Assembly: GCF_035222275.1 (NCBI RefSeq)
Contig: NW_026946359.1
Span: forward strand, 6,138,001 to 6,202,000
Direction of reading: 5' to 3'
Origin: Podospora bellae-mahoneyi
Taxonomy: Eukaryota; Ascomycota; Sordariomycetes; Sordariales; Podosporaceae
Length of the DNA stretch: 64,000 nucleotides
Below are positions 20,997-32,436 of the stretch, one piece after another (within the stretch, counting starts at the first letter, position 1; every line of letters starts with the position of its first letter). Under the pieces are notes generated by a model. That model was not told the origin of the DNA. It made no database searches and saw only the letters and a list, made by a program, of their open reading frames with translations. A program made the translations under genes and the position numbers.

Positions 20997-23167
20997 TTAA
21001 AGCAAACTCCACTCGGACAAGGGCACTGGTGACGTAAAAGAACATTGCACCCCAGGCTCCGAAATAGGGCAGAAAATAACAGACACCGTCAAACTGCCTG
21101 GCGGAAGATCAACAGCCAGAACACTGACCCCGGGGTTCGGGAGATCTTCTCGGCCACCTGAGAGAGGATGCAGCTTGGGTGACCGAACTGGCTTGGTAGT
21201 ATGAAAGACTGCAGCTCGGGGTGACAGGAGTAGCACATCAAGAGCCTTTCCATTCAGGCGTAGATCTGATTATCCGTCGTTAGCATCAAAGCAGCGAGAA
21301 GGAGGGGGGGGGGGTTGGAAAGGACACTCACGGGCTATCCTCCCACTGTTACTGTATGTGATATGCGCTTTGGTATGCATTCGCCACTGACTTGTTTCCA
21401 ACGCGTCAGTTATCTCGTCTTGTATCAACACCTTACTCCGCTCTGGGAGCAATCGAACTCCACGCTTGATGCTCATCCCGTCATATGCCTGGGTTAGATC
21501 CGCAATCCAAAAACCGCCAGCGTCGGTCTTGCCCTTGGTCTTCTGAGTGACCAGAGTGCTCTCAAACTTCACTGTTGGCTCAGCGTCAACAACCTGGTTT
21601 GAGTTGTTGTGGACAATCGTGTTTTGACCAGCTGTACCGCAGCGGTAGTAGTCCCATCGGACACTGTCCTGATCTTCACTCGAAAAGTAGCCAGGAGCAT
21701 CGTAGCTGTCTTGGCATAGCTCTATCGCCCATCGTTCTCCCAAGGCGTCCAGAACGAAATCACCGGCATCAAGGTTGCCATCTGCCAAATATGTCAGTCG
21801 ATGTTACTGCCTGGATGAAGGGTTGCTTTACGTGTGGCGTGTCCGGTCATCTTTCCTCCTTTCATGGCGACAAAGACACCATTAGAATCCGTCCAGGAAG
21901 ATCTTAGTGATACCCAAGCGCCACTGGGGTCAGAGAAAGCCTTGTCCAGAGGCAGATGATCGTGCCATTCCCCCTTGAGGGAAGATTCATACCAGAGCAT
22001 TGACAACGGATCAGCCGCATCAGGCCTGTCCCTCTGAAACAACCCGTACTCAGGAATGCCGTACTCCCTCCCATAAAAGAATAGCGAATTCGCCGTAGCA
22101 GTAATCTTGGACGGACCGCAATCCCCATAATTGAACTTCTCCGTCATCCCGATAGTATGAATATGAAACATGCCCGTCTCCCGGAACTTGGGATGGCTGT
22201 CCAACATCCCAAAGGTACTCCCCAGCGATGTTAACAACCCCGACGAAAGCTGCGCATGCGCCTGCGTCCCAAAATGCCAATAATCCGGCGTCTCAGCCCA
22301 CGTCCCGCTCTCGTCCACACTCTTGCCACAGTGCCGCTCTGCGTTTTCCACCGCCCTCCCCAGCAAGCTTCTCGCCACACCACTGGTGTCCTCCCCCAAC
22401 ACCGCCAACGCCCCCACAATCATCCCGCCCGCAGTAACACAGTTCCAGTTCCCCGTCACCCCCAGAAACCACTCCTTCCTCTCAAAACTCTCCAACCCCT
22501 TTCTCAGGCCCAAATCAACAACACTCCATCTTATCCCCTCTCTCTCCTCGGCTGTCCACGCGTCGTAAAGCCAGTCATACGCAATCCCAAACGCGACCAG
22601 AAACTCGCCTACATCCAGCCAATGATCCGTGTTCCAGCTGTCGCCTTGCGTCCCAAACGAAGCACCGGTAGAGTTCCCGGCTGTGTGGACGATTTCTTTC
22701 CAAATGCGATCTTTCCACTTGGGGTCGTTGGTCAACCGGTAGGCGTAAGCCCAGTGCTTGATCCTGAGCTGGACAGTCCTCGCGATGTCCAGGATCCCGC
22801 TCGTTCCGTCCTTTTTGTAGTCTGGGGGAGGTAAAGAGAGCATCTCGTCGGCTTGGCGGAAGATGGTTCTGTTCCACTTTGAAAGGTATTCATCACCTGG
22901 TATTTGGTCCGGTAGGGAGGCCCACTTCGACCTGTTGGCGAAGAGGCGGGGATGGGTGGGTTCAAGATGGCGGCCGAGAATCTGGATGGTGGCCTCTTCG
23001 TTGCCTGTGCTGGCGGCGGTGGGCAGTGGCGATGATGGTGTCTGCAAGGTTGCCGTCGCCAGCGACAACCGCAAATAAAACGTCAGGGTGATGGTCGACA
23101 GCGCCAGCGCCGCTGCCACAACGACTGCCCCCGGTACTCGTGCGCGCGGAGAGGATTGCCAAGACAT
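20997..23167 (-). CDS. heparinase II/III-like polysaccharide lyase, membrane-anchored
   Basis: A 684-aa protein from exons 23167-21832, 21781-21332 and 21265-20997. A signal anchor lies at about residues 12-34 (VVVAAALALSTITLTFYL). An alpha/alpha toroid-like region contains HPRLFANRSKW, NTDHWLDVGEFLVAFGIAYDWLYD, NWNCVTAGGM and a TEKFNYGDCGPSK block. The junction after exon 1 gives [22 protein letters not shown], typical of the heparinase II/III C-terminal beta region. Such enzymes cleave uronic-acid or other acidic polysaccharides by beta-elimination, but fungal members are poorly characterised and the substrate is unknown. The second intron contains a run of eleven G within 21301-21316. The gene is tail-to-tail with the copper radical oxidase and close to the GT2 gene, which suggests a shared glycan. 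Confidence 0.82.
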
Positions 23168-23852
23168 GGTGATAGCTTCAGATGGGGTGGGCCCTCAAAA
23201 AAGTCAACCCTCTCAACCTTCCAGCACCAGCCGGGAGATGATGACCGAAAGGAAGGGATGCAAAACTCGGCAGGGAAAAAGAGAGAAAAACAGGCTTTTG
23301 CTCAACGATTCGTCCAGTTACGGACCCCCTCTTGCCATGTTGCTTCTCAGCTCTGCACGAATAGCCCCCCGTCTGTACTGCAGCTACACGACCACCCCCG
23401 GAGCCGCACCCCGGACTGGTGTAACCGAACTTTGATTCCTCCCATCCCCACTCGCCTTACACCACGGGAAGTGGCGGTCACGATCCCGCGCGAACAAACA
23501 TTTTGCTGATTCCGAGTTCCGGGAACCAACGGTCTCGAGGTGCATCGGAGGATCGCATCAATGGGTGGCTTTGCTGCACCGGACGCTCCCTAGCACCTAT
23601 GACGTGGCCGAGTGAGTACAAGTAAGTCGCGGCGGGTTCGTTTGCAATTGTCCTACCATCGCGCCGCAAGAAAAATGGGTGGGTGCTGGGAGGAATAATG
23701 CCGAGCTCGGCTTCAGCGGCCAACGTGGGAAACGACATGGAGAGATCTTCGCGACGGCAGCAAAGATGTCCCGAGAGGATGGTGCAGAGGTCAAATATCA
23801 TCCAAGATTGATACAAAAAACCAAAATCAATCGACAAAAATAACCACAAATC
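23168..23852. other. intergenic
   Basis: No gene is supported. This is the 5' flank of the lyase gene and ends at the tRNA. Confidence 0.4.
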
Positions 23853-23925
23853 TCCTCCGGGAAGGCTCGAACTTCCAACCTCCTGATTAACAGTCAGACG
23901 CGCTAGCCAATTGCGCCACAGAGGA
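23853..23925 (-). tRNA. tRNA-Asn (anticodon GTT)
   Basis: The 73-nt minus-strand sequence folds as a tRNA. The acceptor stem pairs TCCTCTG with CGGAGGA. The D-arm region is GCGCAATTGGCTAGCGC, the anticodon loop is CTGTTAA with GTT at 23889-23891 (plus-strand coordinates), and the T-arm contains GTTCGAGCC. No intron is present. A T-rich stretch follows the gene on the minus strand, suiting polymerase III termination. Confidence 0.92.
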
Positions 23926-24667
23926 TTATTGCTTTTTCTTTGGCGAGGAGGAAAACAGCCTCAGGTGTGAAGCACGAAGCATTTACTGCCAGCTCTAAAC
24001 CTTCACACATCAACTATGATCAAAGAGCGAAACAGTAACCCGAATACATCTGCAAAATTTAGAGTAGTTTTTGCTTTGTTCCTTGCTAGGGCTATATATC
24101 TGTGATATTCGTTGTCCGGTCAACAGTGGAATCGTTGATTACCCCTGAACAAGCCATCGAGTCCTTGAATCCACCTTGCCTCGGGTTGATATTGAGGATG
24201 CAGAACAGCAAAAACAGCTCGAAGAGCATGTTGGATGCCGAAGGCTGTGGACACTTTGGGCATCAACGGCAGTTCCAACCCGTAGCTGCAATTGCACAAA
24301 CACCACAGCTCTCGTGCTAGTATTCTCAACAAACAAAACCGTGGTCACCCGATACTATGGTTCCCAGTCTTGCGGTCAGCCAAGAGACAAGTAGATAGAA
24401 ACGCACCACGCTTCCATGCACGTGTCGTGAAACCAATGCCCGGCATAAATAGCTTCTCTACATCGTTGATTCGCTTCTGTGCTTCGTCAGTGACGTACAA
24501 GTATGCGGGGAAGAGCAGTGGAAGTAATAGTACCTTGCTCATCAAGCTCACAACCACATGGCTGGTGTCACAAACGTGAGACCTGTAGAGCTGGCTATCT
24601 CATAACTCACTGAACATTACTTTATGCTGCGTAATAATACCATTATCAATATGAATCTCTGCCCCCC
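23926..24667. other. intergenic with a doubtful short reading frame
   Basis: A minus-strand frame at about 24345-24557 starts with a hydrophobic MSKVLLLPLLFPAYLYV, which could be a signal peptide. The rest is short and lacks cysteines or a domain, so I do not call a gene. Confidence 0.3.
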
Positions 24668-26877
24668 TCAAGCCCGAGCTGCCGCAGCGTCGTACAGCGC
24701 CTGTATGTCGGCTTTCCATTGCGTTACATCCACACGCACCACGCGACGGTCGTAGGTCACAAGCCCATTGACCTCCCCTTCCACGTCCGACGTTTGAGTG
24801 TACACAGCACCACTGCATGCAAAGCGCTCAACCTGCTGTCGTAGCAAGTCGAACAACACATGTGCACGGTAGTTGTAAGATGCCTCATCGGCATGCATCT
24901 CGTACGTTTCATTGATCGTCCTAACGGCCGCTTGCACCGGCCAGAGACTGCGTGCATGTCAGATGGGAAGTCATTGCAGCGATGGTGCCACTCACTGTTT
25001 ATCCAACGGTCGGTGGCCGAGTCCTCCATACTCTCCTTGGAATCCAATCCGGTTGGAGTCGTATGGTGTGTTTGGTAGCGAGTAGAATGGTGTACCGCAC
25101 TGGGGATCGGCATAATGGTGATTATCCTGGCTCGGAATTAGAAACGGATGCAAAGTTACTCGGGACTTCGCTCACATGATAATCCCCAGCTCCGTGATCA
25201 TGCCACCCTGTTACGGAATTAATCAGCCGTGTTGGATCAAGCTGTCGAATGCGGTCCGTGATATGAAACTCTGGATAGCGATCCGTAATTTGGCCCCAGC
25301 CTTCGTTGTAGATGACCCAGGTGACAATGCTTGGGTAGTTTCTGTGTTCCTTGATCATGATTTCGAGCTGACGTTCAAACTCGGCTTGTTCGGCATCAGT
25401 TGGTCGAGCATTGGTGTGGACCCTCATGGAAGGCATGTCTTGCATGACCAGCAGACCGAGCCGATCACATGCCTCGTAAAAGAGGTCCGGCTCAATTTTG
25501 ATCTGGCAATGTCAGTCATGCCTGAAAAGTTGCCCCCGTACAGGCTCATCTCACTCATGCTTACATGTTTGCGAACCAAGTTCATGCCAAGACTTTTGAC
25601 AAGCTCCAGATCGTACACCATTGCTTCGAGAGTCGGTGGCAGATGAAGGCCATCTGGCCAATATCCCTGATCAAGAGGCCCGAAAAGGTAAACGAACTTC
25701 CCATTCAGAAGAGGCCTTTTGATTCCATTGACGACTCCTGTGGAGATGGTCCGGAATCCCGTGTAACTCTCAATCAAGTCATCACCCATTTTGACCGTGA
25801 CATTGTAGAGAGTAGGTGTTTCAGGGGACCAGAGTTGTGGGCCAGGGACATTGAACACAAACTGCCGGTCTGACTCTGCATCGAATCGCCCTACCACTTC
25901 CCCTGATTTCGTGGATACCTCAATGCTAACCGGGGTGGATTGGTTCTGGGAACTATGTACGGTGAAAGTTACTGTTGAATTTCATCAGCCGCTGTCAATT
26001 TTCAAGGTGTCATCAACCGTCGGACTTGCCGTCGCCGTTCATGTTGGCCGTCAGATCCAATGACTTGATATGATTGTTGGAAGCGCTCTCAAGCCATACT
26101 GTCTGCCAAATACCGCTGCAGGGCGTGTAGAAAATGTGCGAGAGACGTTTGGTCTGCTTCCCCTGGGGGATGCTTTGATCGTCTGTTGGATCGAAGACAA
26201 ACACCTTGCTATACCACAGGTCAGCATCAGAAACTTCTCACACACCGTGATCGTCCGACTTGCAGCTCGTTTGGTCCGTCAAAGTTGATCTTCTCAGTGA
26301 CATCCAAGCTGAACCGAAAATATCCACCACGATGAAACGCGAGCTGGACGCCGTTGATAAACACCGTTGCTTCGTAGTCCACTGCTTCGAAGTTCAACAA
26401 CACACGTTTCCCACCTCTCCACTCGAGAGGGATCGTAAAGGTCGTGCCAAACCACATGTGCGTCATGCCCTCGGTCATGATCCCGGAGATGCCACTTTCG
26501 ATGCAAGAGGGGATCAAAACCTCTTGGCGAAGGGGCAGTCGAGGCGGACTCTTGACATCCCCAGCTCCTTGAGCTGACTGGTAGGTCCATATTCCGTTCA
26601 GCGACCGCCATGGCTCGCGACGGAGTTGAGGACGTGGATACTGCGGCCAGGGGCTTGTGCCCACCTTGTCAGTCCATGGTGTGTCAAGGTGAGGGCGTAG
26701 GAGCTGGTACGGAGCCGCTGCATGGGCTGAAGGGGCAGGCGTCGCGTTAGAGTCTCCAATCGTTTGCGTCGCTGTCACCAAAACTGTCGTAAAGATGGTG
26801 TAGGCATCCTGCGGCCCGGCGGTGACAGCGAGTGCCAAGAAGACCAAACAGAGGTGGGCGTAAAGTAAGATAGGCAT
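24668..26877 (-). CDS. secreted glycoside hydrolase family 2 protein
   Basis: A GH2 retaining exo-glycosidase (beta-galactosidase/glucuronidase superfamily), 649 aa in six exons: 26877-26260, 26204-26018, 25971-25565, 25502-25176, 25126-24996 and 24947-24668. A signal peptide (1-20, MPILLYAHLCLVFLALAVTA) supports the start at 26877 over an in-frame ATG 39 bp upstream. A jelly-roll sugar-binding domain and an Ig-like domain precede the TIM barrel. The acid/base is E471 in the variant YNEGWG, and the likely nucleophile is E545 in GFQGEYGG. The substrate cannot be read from sequence. The first intron border is uncertain: the fit that keeps NELQ joined to VFVFDPTDD uses a GTCGGA donor and an AAG acceptor. 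The second uses GTTGAT. Confidence 0.82.
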
Positions 26878-27923
26878 GTTCCTACAGCAATGATGAAGTA
26901 GTGCGGCTGGCGGCAAGCGTCTCTCGCCGGAGAAGAAAAGTCAAGAGGACCTTTATAGTGCTCGAGTTAAACCCACAAGCGGGCCGTTGAAAAGCGAGTC
27001 CTGTCATCCCAACGTCGTTCGGTCCGTCGTCGGGAGCTTAATCTAACAATTGGGCCGACAAGGTCCCCGCAAGTCAACTCCAAGAAGGTGTAAACCCGTC
27101 ACAAGACCACCTCACTCATGGATGAGGACTGTACTCTCCCAGATGATCGGCCAGTCATGCGGCAACATGCCGTGTTCTAAGCGGCAGGGACGGCATGTGT
27201 ATCTTGCCCATCTCAAGTACATGGCATGGCCGGCCGCGTGCTCAATGTTTGCTTCTGGGGGTGGCGTACCGGATTCACAACCTCCACTCAGACTGTTCAG
27301 TTAGCCCAATTACGAGTCTTGTGTTGCGGTCAGCCTGGTATAGCCCGCCCAACAGCGGGTTAGGTCGTATCAGTCCCACCACATTTCTGGTGTACCCTGA
27401 GGGGTTGCATTGCCATGAGGTGAGACAGCACGTATGACAAGCCGGCCGCGGTGAGAATGGAAGTCGGCGCCCCCAACCACGACCGCGCGCGCGATATGCA
27501 GGCCCAGGCATTGCCGTCTCGGAAAAAGTAAGCAGCTTGGAGTCTGAGACAGCGCCAAGATTTGATTGTATTTGATTGTATTTCGGTCAACAGGTCAAGA
27601 ACGACGCTGTAAGGTGGAGCGCCTGGGAGGCTGCGCCAGCAATCGACGGCAGGCACGGATGAATAAAAAGATTCGAGGATACCATGTTGGTCACTGGTGG
27701 AGAGCAGAGTTGAAATATCAGACAAATAGGTAACCGGTAGTAAGTTCAAAAGACGATTCCGAAGGTATATCACCCTCGCCTCATCCCCTGTCGGTCGTGT
27801 CTGGTGGCCTGCACACTGCTTGGAAAACTTGATCTGATATTTCAAGCGACATGGACCTGACCAAGCTCCTGGTGGTTGCTATGGTTTCACGCCATGTTTA
27901 GACAGATGGCCCAGTTCCCTTGC
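26878..27923. other. intergenic
   Basis: No gene is supported in these 1.05 kb between two minus-strand genes. TTTGATTGTA occurs twice in direct succession near 27560-27580. A 161-codon minus-strand frame here has no recognisable domain or signal. Confidence 0.4.
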
Positions 27924-30900
27924 TCATCTCAGAACCACCATTTCTGGCGGATATTCCGTGGGCCGCAGCTCACCCAGCATCACCCCATGCACGTAGCAGC
28001 CCCCCATCAACACATGCTCATCTCCTTCCAAAGGCCCAACTATCGGTGCTTGTTTCCCAGGCTCTCTCAACAGCAGCTCTTGATGTCGCAACGCCGATCG
28101 CATAACCAGCGGCAAAGGGGTGCCCCATGCCATCACAATGCTATCGCCAACCCGACTCCTTGGAGGAACGATCCCGAATCTCCCGCCCTTCGTGACGCAG
28201 AAGCTCTTACCCCCAATTGACCGGCCGAGCTCGAAACCGAGCTTCTCATGAGCCTTGCCGTCCGCCTGTCTTGGGTATCCCTTCGCCGCGAGGAGAGCCT
28301 CACAAGTAGACACGTGTTGGAAAAGAACGGACGTGTCCATCGGGGGCAAGGACCCCGTGGCATAATCGCTAAATATCGTCCGGTACAGCGCCTCTACCAA
28401 TCCATCCTCAGAGATCGGTTCTCCGCGCGCGAGCGCATCCCTGTGGAGCTGAGCTGCGAAGCTCTTTGCCTCTAGAACGAAGGCGCGTATGTCGTTTACA
28501 AAGGTTGTTGGGCGTTGCAGCAACTCTACTACCGTCAAAAAGGGCTTTCCCAGCAATTCGATTTCGTCCACGATAGATAGTGAGGCTCGTATGCAGTTGG
28601 GTCGACCCGGGATCTCCTCGAAGAGTTTTGTGCCATGCACACCAGCACTGTATCCATTAGGTTCCATAGCAGGCAGTTGAAACCTGGTCATTGTCCAGTT
28701 AGGCACCCACGATGGGAGACTCGGCAGTGATGCAGGCGCTTTCCTCCACAGCACCCGCCTCATCCATAGCACAATGAACGACCAGGGCGAAGCCGCCCAG
28801 ATATGGTCATCATCAACGTCAAGCCCAGATAGCTCGAAGCCCCAGCCGGCGAGACCCAATCGTTCGGCAGGCTCATGGCGACCAATCAAGATGTGCTTGG
28901 CACTGTCGCGCAATAAATCTCCAGCAGGCAGAAGCGTGTCGTCGTACTCGATATTGATATGCTGGCGGGTTTCTTGCTGCGTCAGGCCAAGGACGGCATA
29001 GATCTTGTCCTTGATATTCGAAGCCGAGAGGTCCGTTGTCAGGCCAAGCAAAGTATCCAGTGGGAGACGACGGACACGGTCTTGATCCCGCTCCTGGCTG
29101 ACGGGCTCGGACCGGGGATTCCCTTCGGCCTTCCACCCGGCGACTTGGTTTCGGACCAAGCTCATTATATGGGCTCCTTTGACGCCAAGGATGGTGGTCG
29201 GAAAATTGTACCAAACGGTCCAGAACCCAGGTTCGTGAAGGAATGGCTCACCATCGCTCCCCATCATGAAGTTCACGAGGGGAGAGATATCATCCCAGTC
29301 GGCTTCCTCAGCTCCATGCTTTACCACGACCTTTCTCCCCAGGGCTACTTCCTGCAACATCCACATGCGGCGAAAGTATGGCTGCTTAAACAGCTCAATA
29401 ACTCTCAGCCAAGTGGTAAGGATCGTCCACGGCCATAGTTCTACCGTGATTCTCTCATATTCGAAGTTGTCCATGGCCTCTGGGTCTCGACAGGCGGTCT
29501 TGTTGATGAAAGAGAGGGCACCTCGTCCATTGGCCGTACCCCCAACCCAGGCGATGACTCGGCTCGCATTACGGTAGATGGTCCCCATCAACGCAACTTG
29601 GTTGGACTTTTCATCCAGGTCTTCAACGGAGGCAGGCTTGTCGGCTGACGCGTGTTCATGACCCTGGTTAATGCAGATGGCATCGATCCAGACATACCTA
29701 CCCCTGTCCTTGGTCTGCAGGGCGTGAAGAAGCTCAAAGACGGTTCTCGTGACCAAGAAACGCTTGCCGTCAATGACAATGGGAAAGTTTCGTCCTTCAT
29801 TTCCCCACCGGTATGAGATTGCCTCGTATGCTTCCTTGCTGCGGTGCTCTCCTAGCGGTACGCTCACCAGCCGACAGCGAACGAGGTTGTCGCCAGAGAT
29901 CGGTTCCAGCCGCAACAGCCTAAACTCGGCGTTGTTGGCGTCAAGAGGCGTGTAGGTGTATTGTCCGAGGCCCCGAGTCTTGAATTTACACACCAGGCGG
30001 ACAGCACGCGTTCCGACTGAGGCTTCTAGATCAAGAATGAAAACCATAAACCGTCGTACCTCTCGAATAACGGGTCTAGGCCAGTGCGCAACACTCTGGG
30101 CTATAGTAGACTGGCAGTTGTACATTCGATGGTAACAAACACCAGCAGTCAATGCGGAAACGACAGGCAGTCTGAGCCAAATGCTGGGGAAGATCCAGCG
30201 AATGGTTTCGTAAGTAGCTCGAAGGAACAACGTCACCAGGATGAACGGGGAGGCGGTCAGATACTTCAGCCAGTGTTCCAACTCGAGGTCAAGCGTATAC
30301 TCCTCGACAAGCTTTGCCAGCGGGATCTTTGTGGAAGAGGCATCAGGCCATGTGATAGACGTTGCTTGGCGCAAGCCAAGGAGGAAGTGGATGGCGTTCA
30401 ATCCTCCTAGCGTAGTCACCAGTGGGAAGATGAGCATGCCCCCAATGGCGCGGTAAAGATCATCTCCAGCGTAGGATATGATTGCATGAACATAGAAATC
30501 CAAGGCGTAGCGTGTCTGCCACTTCGGGCCGAGAAGTTCCCACAACAACAAGTCCCCCGGGAAGGTAGTAAGAGCTCTGTAAACATTTTCTCCGATAGTG
30601 ACCAGGACTCTGATGTCACGGACTTTCTTCGGCTCAAGAGGAAGCTGTGTTGGTTGCTCGGGGGCAGGATTGAAGGAGGCCAGGATATTTTGGAGGAACT
30701 GCGAGCTAATCCTGTCGAAGATTGCAGCGTCGATGTCAGGAGGCAGGTCTTCGTGGGACTGGTTTGCCGAGTGCAGTGATTGGAGGAGGAGTTGATACGC
30801 AAGAGCCTTCGTGTTCCTCCAGCTCTCTATTTGTTCACTAGATAAGATGTTAGCCAACTGCTCTCGCGGCGCAGCAATCTCGTTGGCGTCGTCGAGGGGG

Positions 30901-31010
30901 TTGTCATCGTGCTGATCCCCCGGCTGGTCGGATATTTCCGTTGGAGGATGCGATGGGTCATGCGCTTCCTCCTCCTCACTTCCGTTGTTGCTGTGGTGTT
31001 CTTCCTGCAT
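27924..31010 (-). CDS. HET-domain (heterokaryon incompatibility) protein with N-terminal membrane region
   Basis: A single-exon protein of 1028 aa if it starts at 31010; an in-frame ATG at 31154 would add 48 residues that look like leader sequence. The HET domain begins near residue 390 with EAYEAISYRWG, continues with YVWIDAICINQ near 437, NQVALMGTIYRNASRVIAWVG and RMWMLQEVALG, and later has DKIYAVLGL. HET domains trigger the cell-death reaction between incompatible fungal strains and act in the cytosol or at membranes. The N-terminal 350 residues are unusual: an acidic low-complexity start, then hydrophobic stretches near 170-215 and 255-300 that could be membrane helices. Downstream of the HET core is a long C-terminal region of unknown role. 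It heads a run of four minus-strand genes. Confidence 0.9.
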   Translation of the reverse strand: MQEEHHSNNGSEEEEAHDPSHPPTEISDQPGDQHDDNPLDDANEIAAPREQLANILSSEQIESWRNTKALAYQLLLQSLHSANQSHEDLPPDIDAAIFDRISSQFLQNILASFNPAPEQPTQLPLEPKKVRDIRVLVTIGENVYRALTTFPGDLLLWELLGPKWQTRYALDFYVHAIISYAGDDLYRAIGGMLIFPLVTTLGGLNAIHFLLGLRQATSITWPDASSTKIPLAKLVEEYTLDLELEHWLKYLTASPFILVTLFLRATYETIRWIFPSIWLRLPVVSALTAGVCYHRMYNCQSTIAQSVAHWPRPVIREVRRFMVFILDLEASVGTRAVRLVCKFKTRGLGQYTYTPLDANNAEFRLLRLEPISGDNLVRCRLVSVPLGEHRSKEAYEAISYRWGNEGRNFPIVIDGKRFLVTRTVFELLHALQTKDRGRYVWIDAICINQGHEHASADKPASVEDLDEKSNQVALMGTIYRNASRVIAWVGGTANGRGALSFINKTACRDPEAMDNFEYERITVELWPWTILTTWLRVIELFKQPYFRRMWMLQEVALGRKVVVKHGAEEADWDDISPLVNFMMGSDGEPFLHEPGFWTVWYNFPTTILGVKGAHIMSLVRNQVAGWKAEGNPRSEPVSQERDQDRVRRLPLDTLLGLTTDLSASNIKDKIYAVLGLTQQETRQHINIEYDDTLLPAGDLLRDSAKHILIGRHEPAERLGLAGWGFELSGLDVDDDHIWAASPWSFIVLWMRRVLWRKAPASLPSLPSWVPNWTMTRFQLPAMEPNGYSAGVHGTKLFEEIPGRPNCIRASLSIVDEIELLGKPFLTVVELLQRPTTFVNDIRAFVLEAKSFAAQLHRDALARGEPISEDGLVEALYRTIFSDYATGSLPPMDTSVLFQHVSTCEALLAAKGYPRQADGKAHEKLGFELGRSIGGKSFCVTKGGRFGIVPPRSRVGDSIVMAWGTPLPLVMRSALRHQELLLREPGKQAPIVGPLEGDEHVLMGGCYVHGVMLGELRPTEYPPEMVVLR

Positions 31011-31298
31011 TCTGGTCCGAGTCTGGGTTGACAACGTCAGCGAGCGAGGGGATGGATGCGGAGTCTTGGGGAGGAAAGAATGCGACGCAACGGCGAAGAT
31101 CACATATACATAAACCTGGAAGCCATGCCTCAGGATGTCGGCTGAATGGGACATGCAGGAAAGCCCAACATTACTTTCTACAGTGCGGCTGGACTTGAAC
31201 GCAGCGCTAAACGGATGGGCAGTGCAGGATGCCCTTGGCAGCCCTAGACAGGGGACAATCCGGAGAATCTGTTCCCATTGCCAATAGAAAAAGAACCC

Positions 31299-32270
31299 TC
31301 ACATGTAATCTCTCGTCCTCTCCTCACACCAGTCCCAGAACTCTCCTGCAAGGCCCAGGCCGCCTTCCTCTTTTCTCTTTGCTCCTTCAACAATGTCTTG
31401 TCTCAAGTCCGCCAGCCTCCCAAAAGGAACGACATAACACCCACTATTGTTGACCGTTATATCCGGGGAGAGGCCGGCAAATAGTTGCGTGTGTGCTGCC
31501 AATTTTGCAGTGTACATGAGTGGCCACGCCAGGTACGGAAGCAAAGGTGTGTGGCGGAATAGGTTCGTGGCAGCGGCTCCTGGGTTGAGCGACACGCTCA
31601 CGATGCCCGACGTGCTGGCTGGATGACGATGCGCCAGCTCGGCAGACAAGAAGATATTTCCTGTTTTGGAGTTGGTGTAATTCTTGCCCTTGTCATTCGG
31701 TGGTGAACGTATTTCGTCCATTATGAGACCCCCCTTGGGGGCGCTCAACTCGGCCATTTGGCTGCTGGTCCATATGACGCGGACGCTTCCTGGTGCTGCC
31801 GAGGATGCGGTCTGCTGAAGAAGGGGGAGTAGAAACTGAGTGAGTAGGAATGGTCCGAGACAGTTGGTTGCAAGTTGCAATTCAACGCCCTGCTTTGAGA
31901 CGCTCCCTAGCGGAGGCTGCGAAACACCTGCATTGTGAAATAGGAGGTCGAGGCGCGATTCCTTCGCCTTGAATGCGTCGGCGCATGACTTGATCGTCCT
32001 CAGGTCATCCAGTTCGACGTGGAGAAAGTCGAGGGTGCCGGTGGACGAAGGGTTCGCTGCTTGGATTGCTTGAATAGCATCGCGTGCGTTCTTTTCTGAC
32101 CTGCCTGCGATATACACGCGTGCATTCTTGCGGTAGAGCATGGTAGAAATCTCCAAACCAATTCCTGAGGCGCCTCCCGTGATCAAGATAACCTTGCCAT
32201 CCTGTGTCGCAAGGTCCGCCTCGGTGTATGTGGGCTTTGGCGGGAAGAACTGTGACCATTGACCACCCAT
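31299..32270 (-). CDS. short-chain dehydrogenase/reductase
   Basis: A 323-aa NAD(P)-dependent oxidoreductase of the classical SDR fold, one exon. The Rossmann motif TGGASGIG is at residues 31-38, AGRSEKNARDA follows the second strand, HNAG marks the fourth strand, and the active site has WTSSQ plus YTNSK (Y near 198, K near 202). The family often acts on ketones, alcohols or retinol-like substrates; the substrate here is unknown. The start at 32270 (MGGQWSQFFPPKP) is typical of fungal members of this group. An upstream in-frame ATG adds 23 residues of leader-like sequence. It lies 166 bp downstream of the P450 stop on the same strand, which hints at a shared pathway. Confidence 0.9.
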   Translation of the reverse strand: MGGQWSQFFPPKPTYTEADLATQDGKVILITGGASGIGLEISTMLYRKNARVYIAGRSEKNARDAIQAIQAANPSSTGTLDFLHVELDDLRTIKSCADAFKAKESRLDLLFHNAGVSQPPLGSVSKQGVELQLATNCLGPFLLTQFLLPLLQQTASSAAPGSVRVIWTSSQMAELSAPKGGLIMDEIRSPPNDKGKNYTNSKTGNIFLSAELAHRHPASTSGIVSVSLNPGAAATNLFRHTPLLPYLAWPLMYTAKLAAHTQLFAGLSPDITVNNSGCYVVPFGRLADLRQDIVEGAKRKEEGGLGLAGEFWDWCEERTRDYM

Positions 32271-32436
32271 GGTGGGCCGATGATGCTTTGAAATCTGTTG
32301 CGAGTTGTGGGAAAAATAAATTACGAGCAAGCTCCTCATAAATAAGCCCGTTGGTAGTGATTGGTTTTGTCAGGCCCATGCTCCTGGAGTCCTGGGCCTG
32401 TTGGTTGTCCCCATTGCGACGCTGCGAACTTGTGTA

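Noticed and set aside
27360-27845. 161-codon minus-strand frame
   Set aside because: No domain or signal, and it contains a simple TTTGATTGTA duplication; not enough for a gene call.
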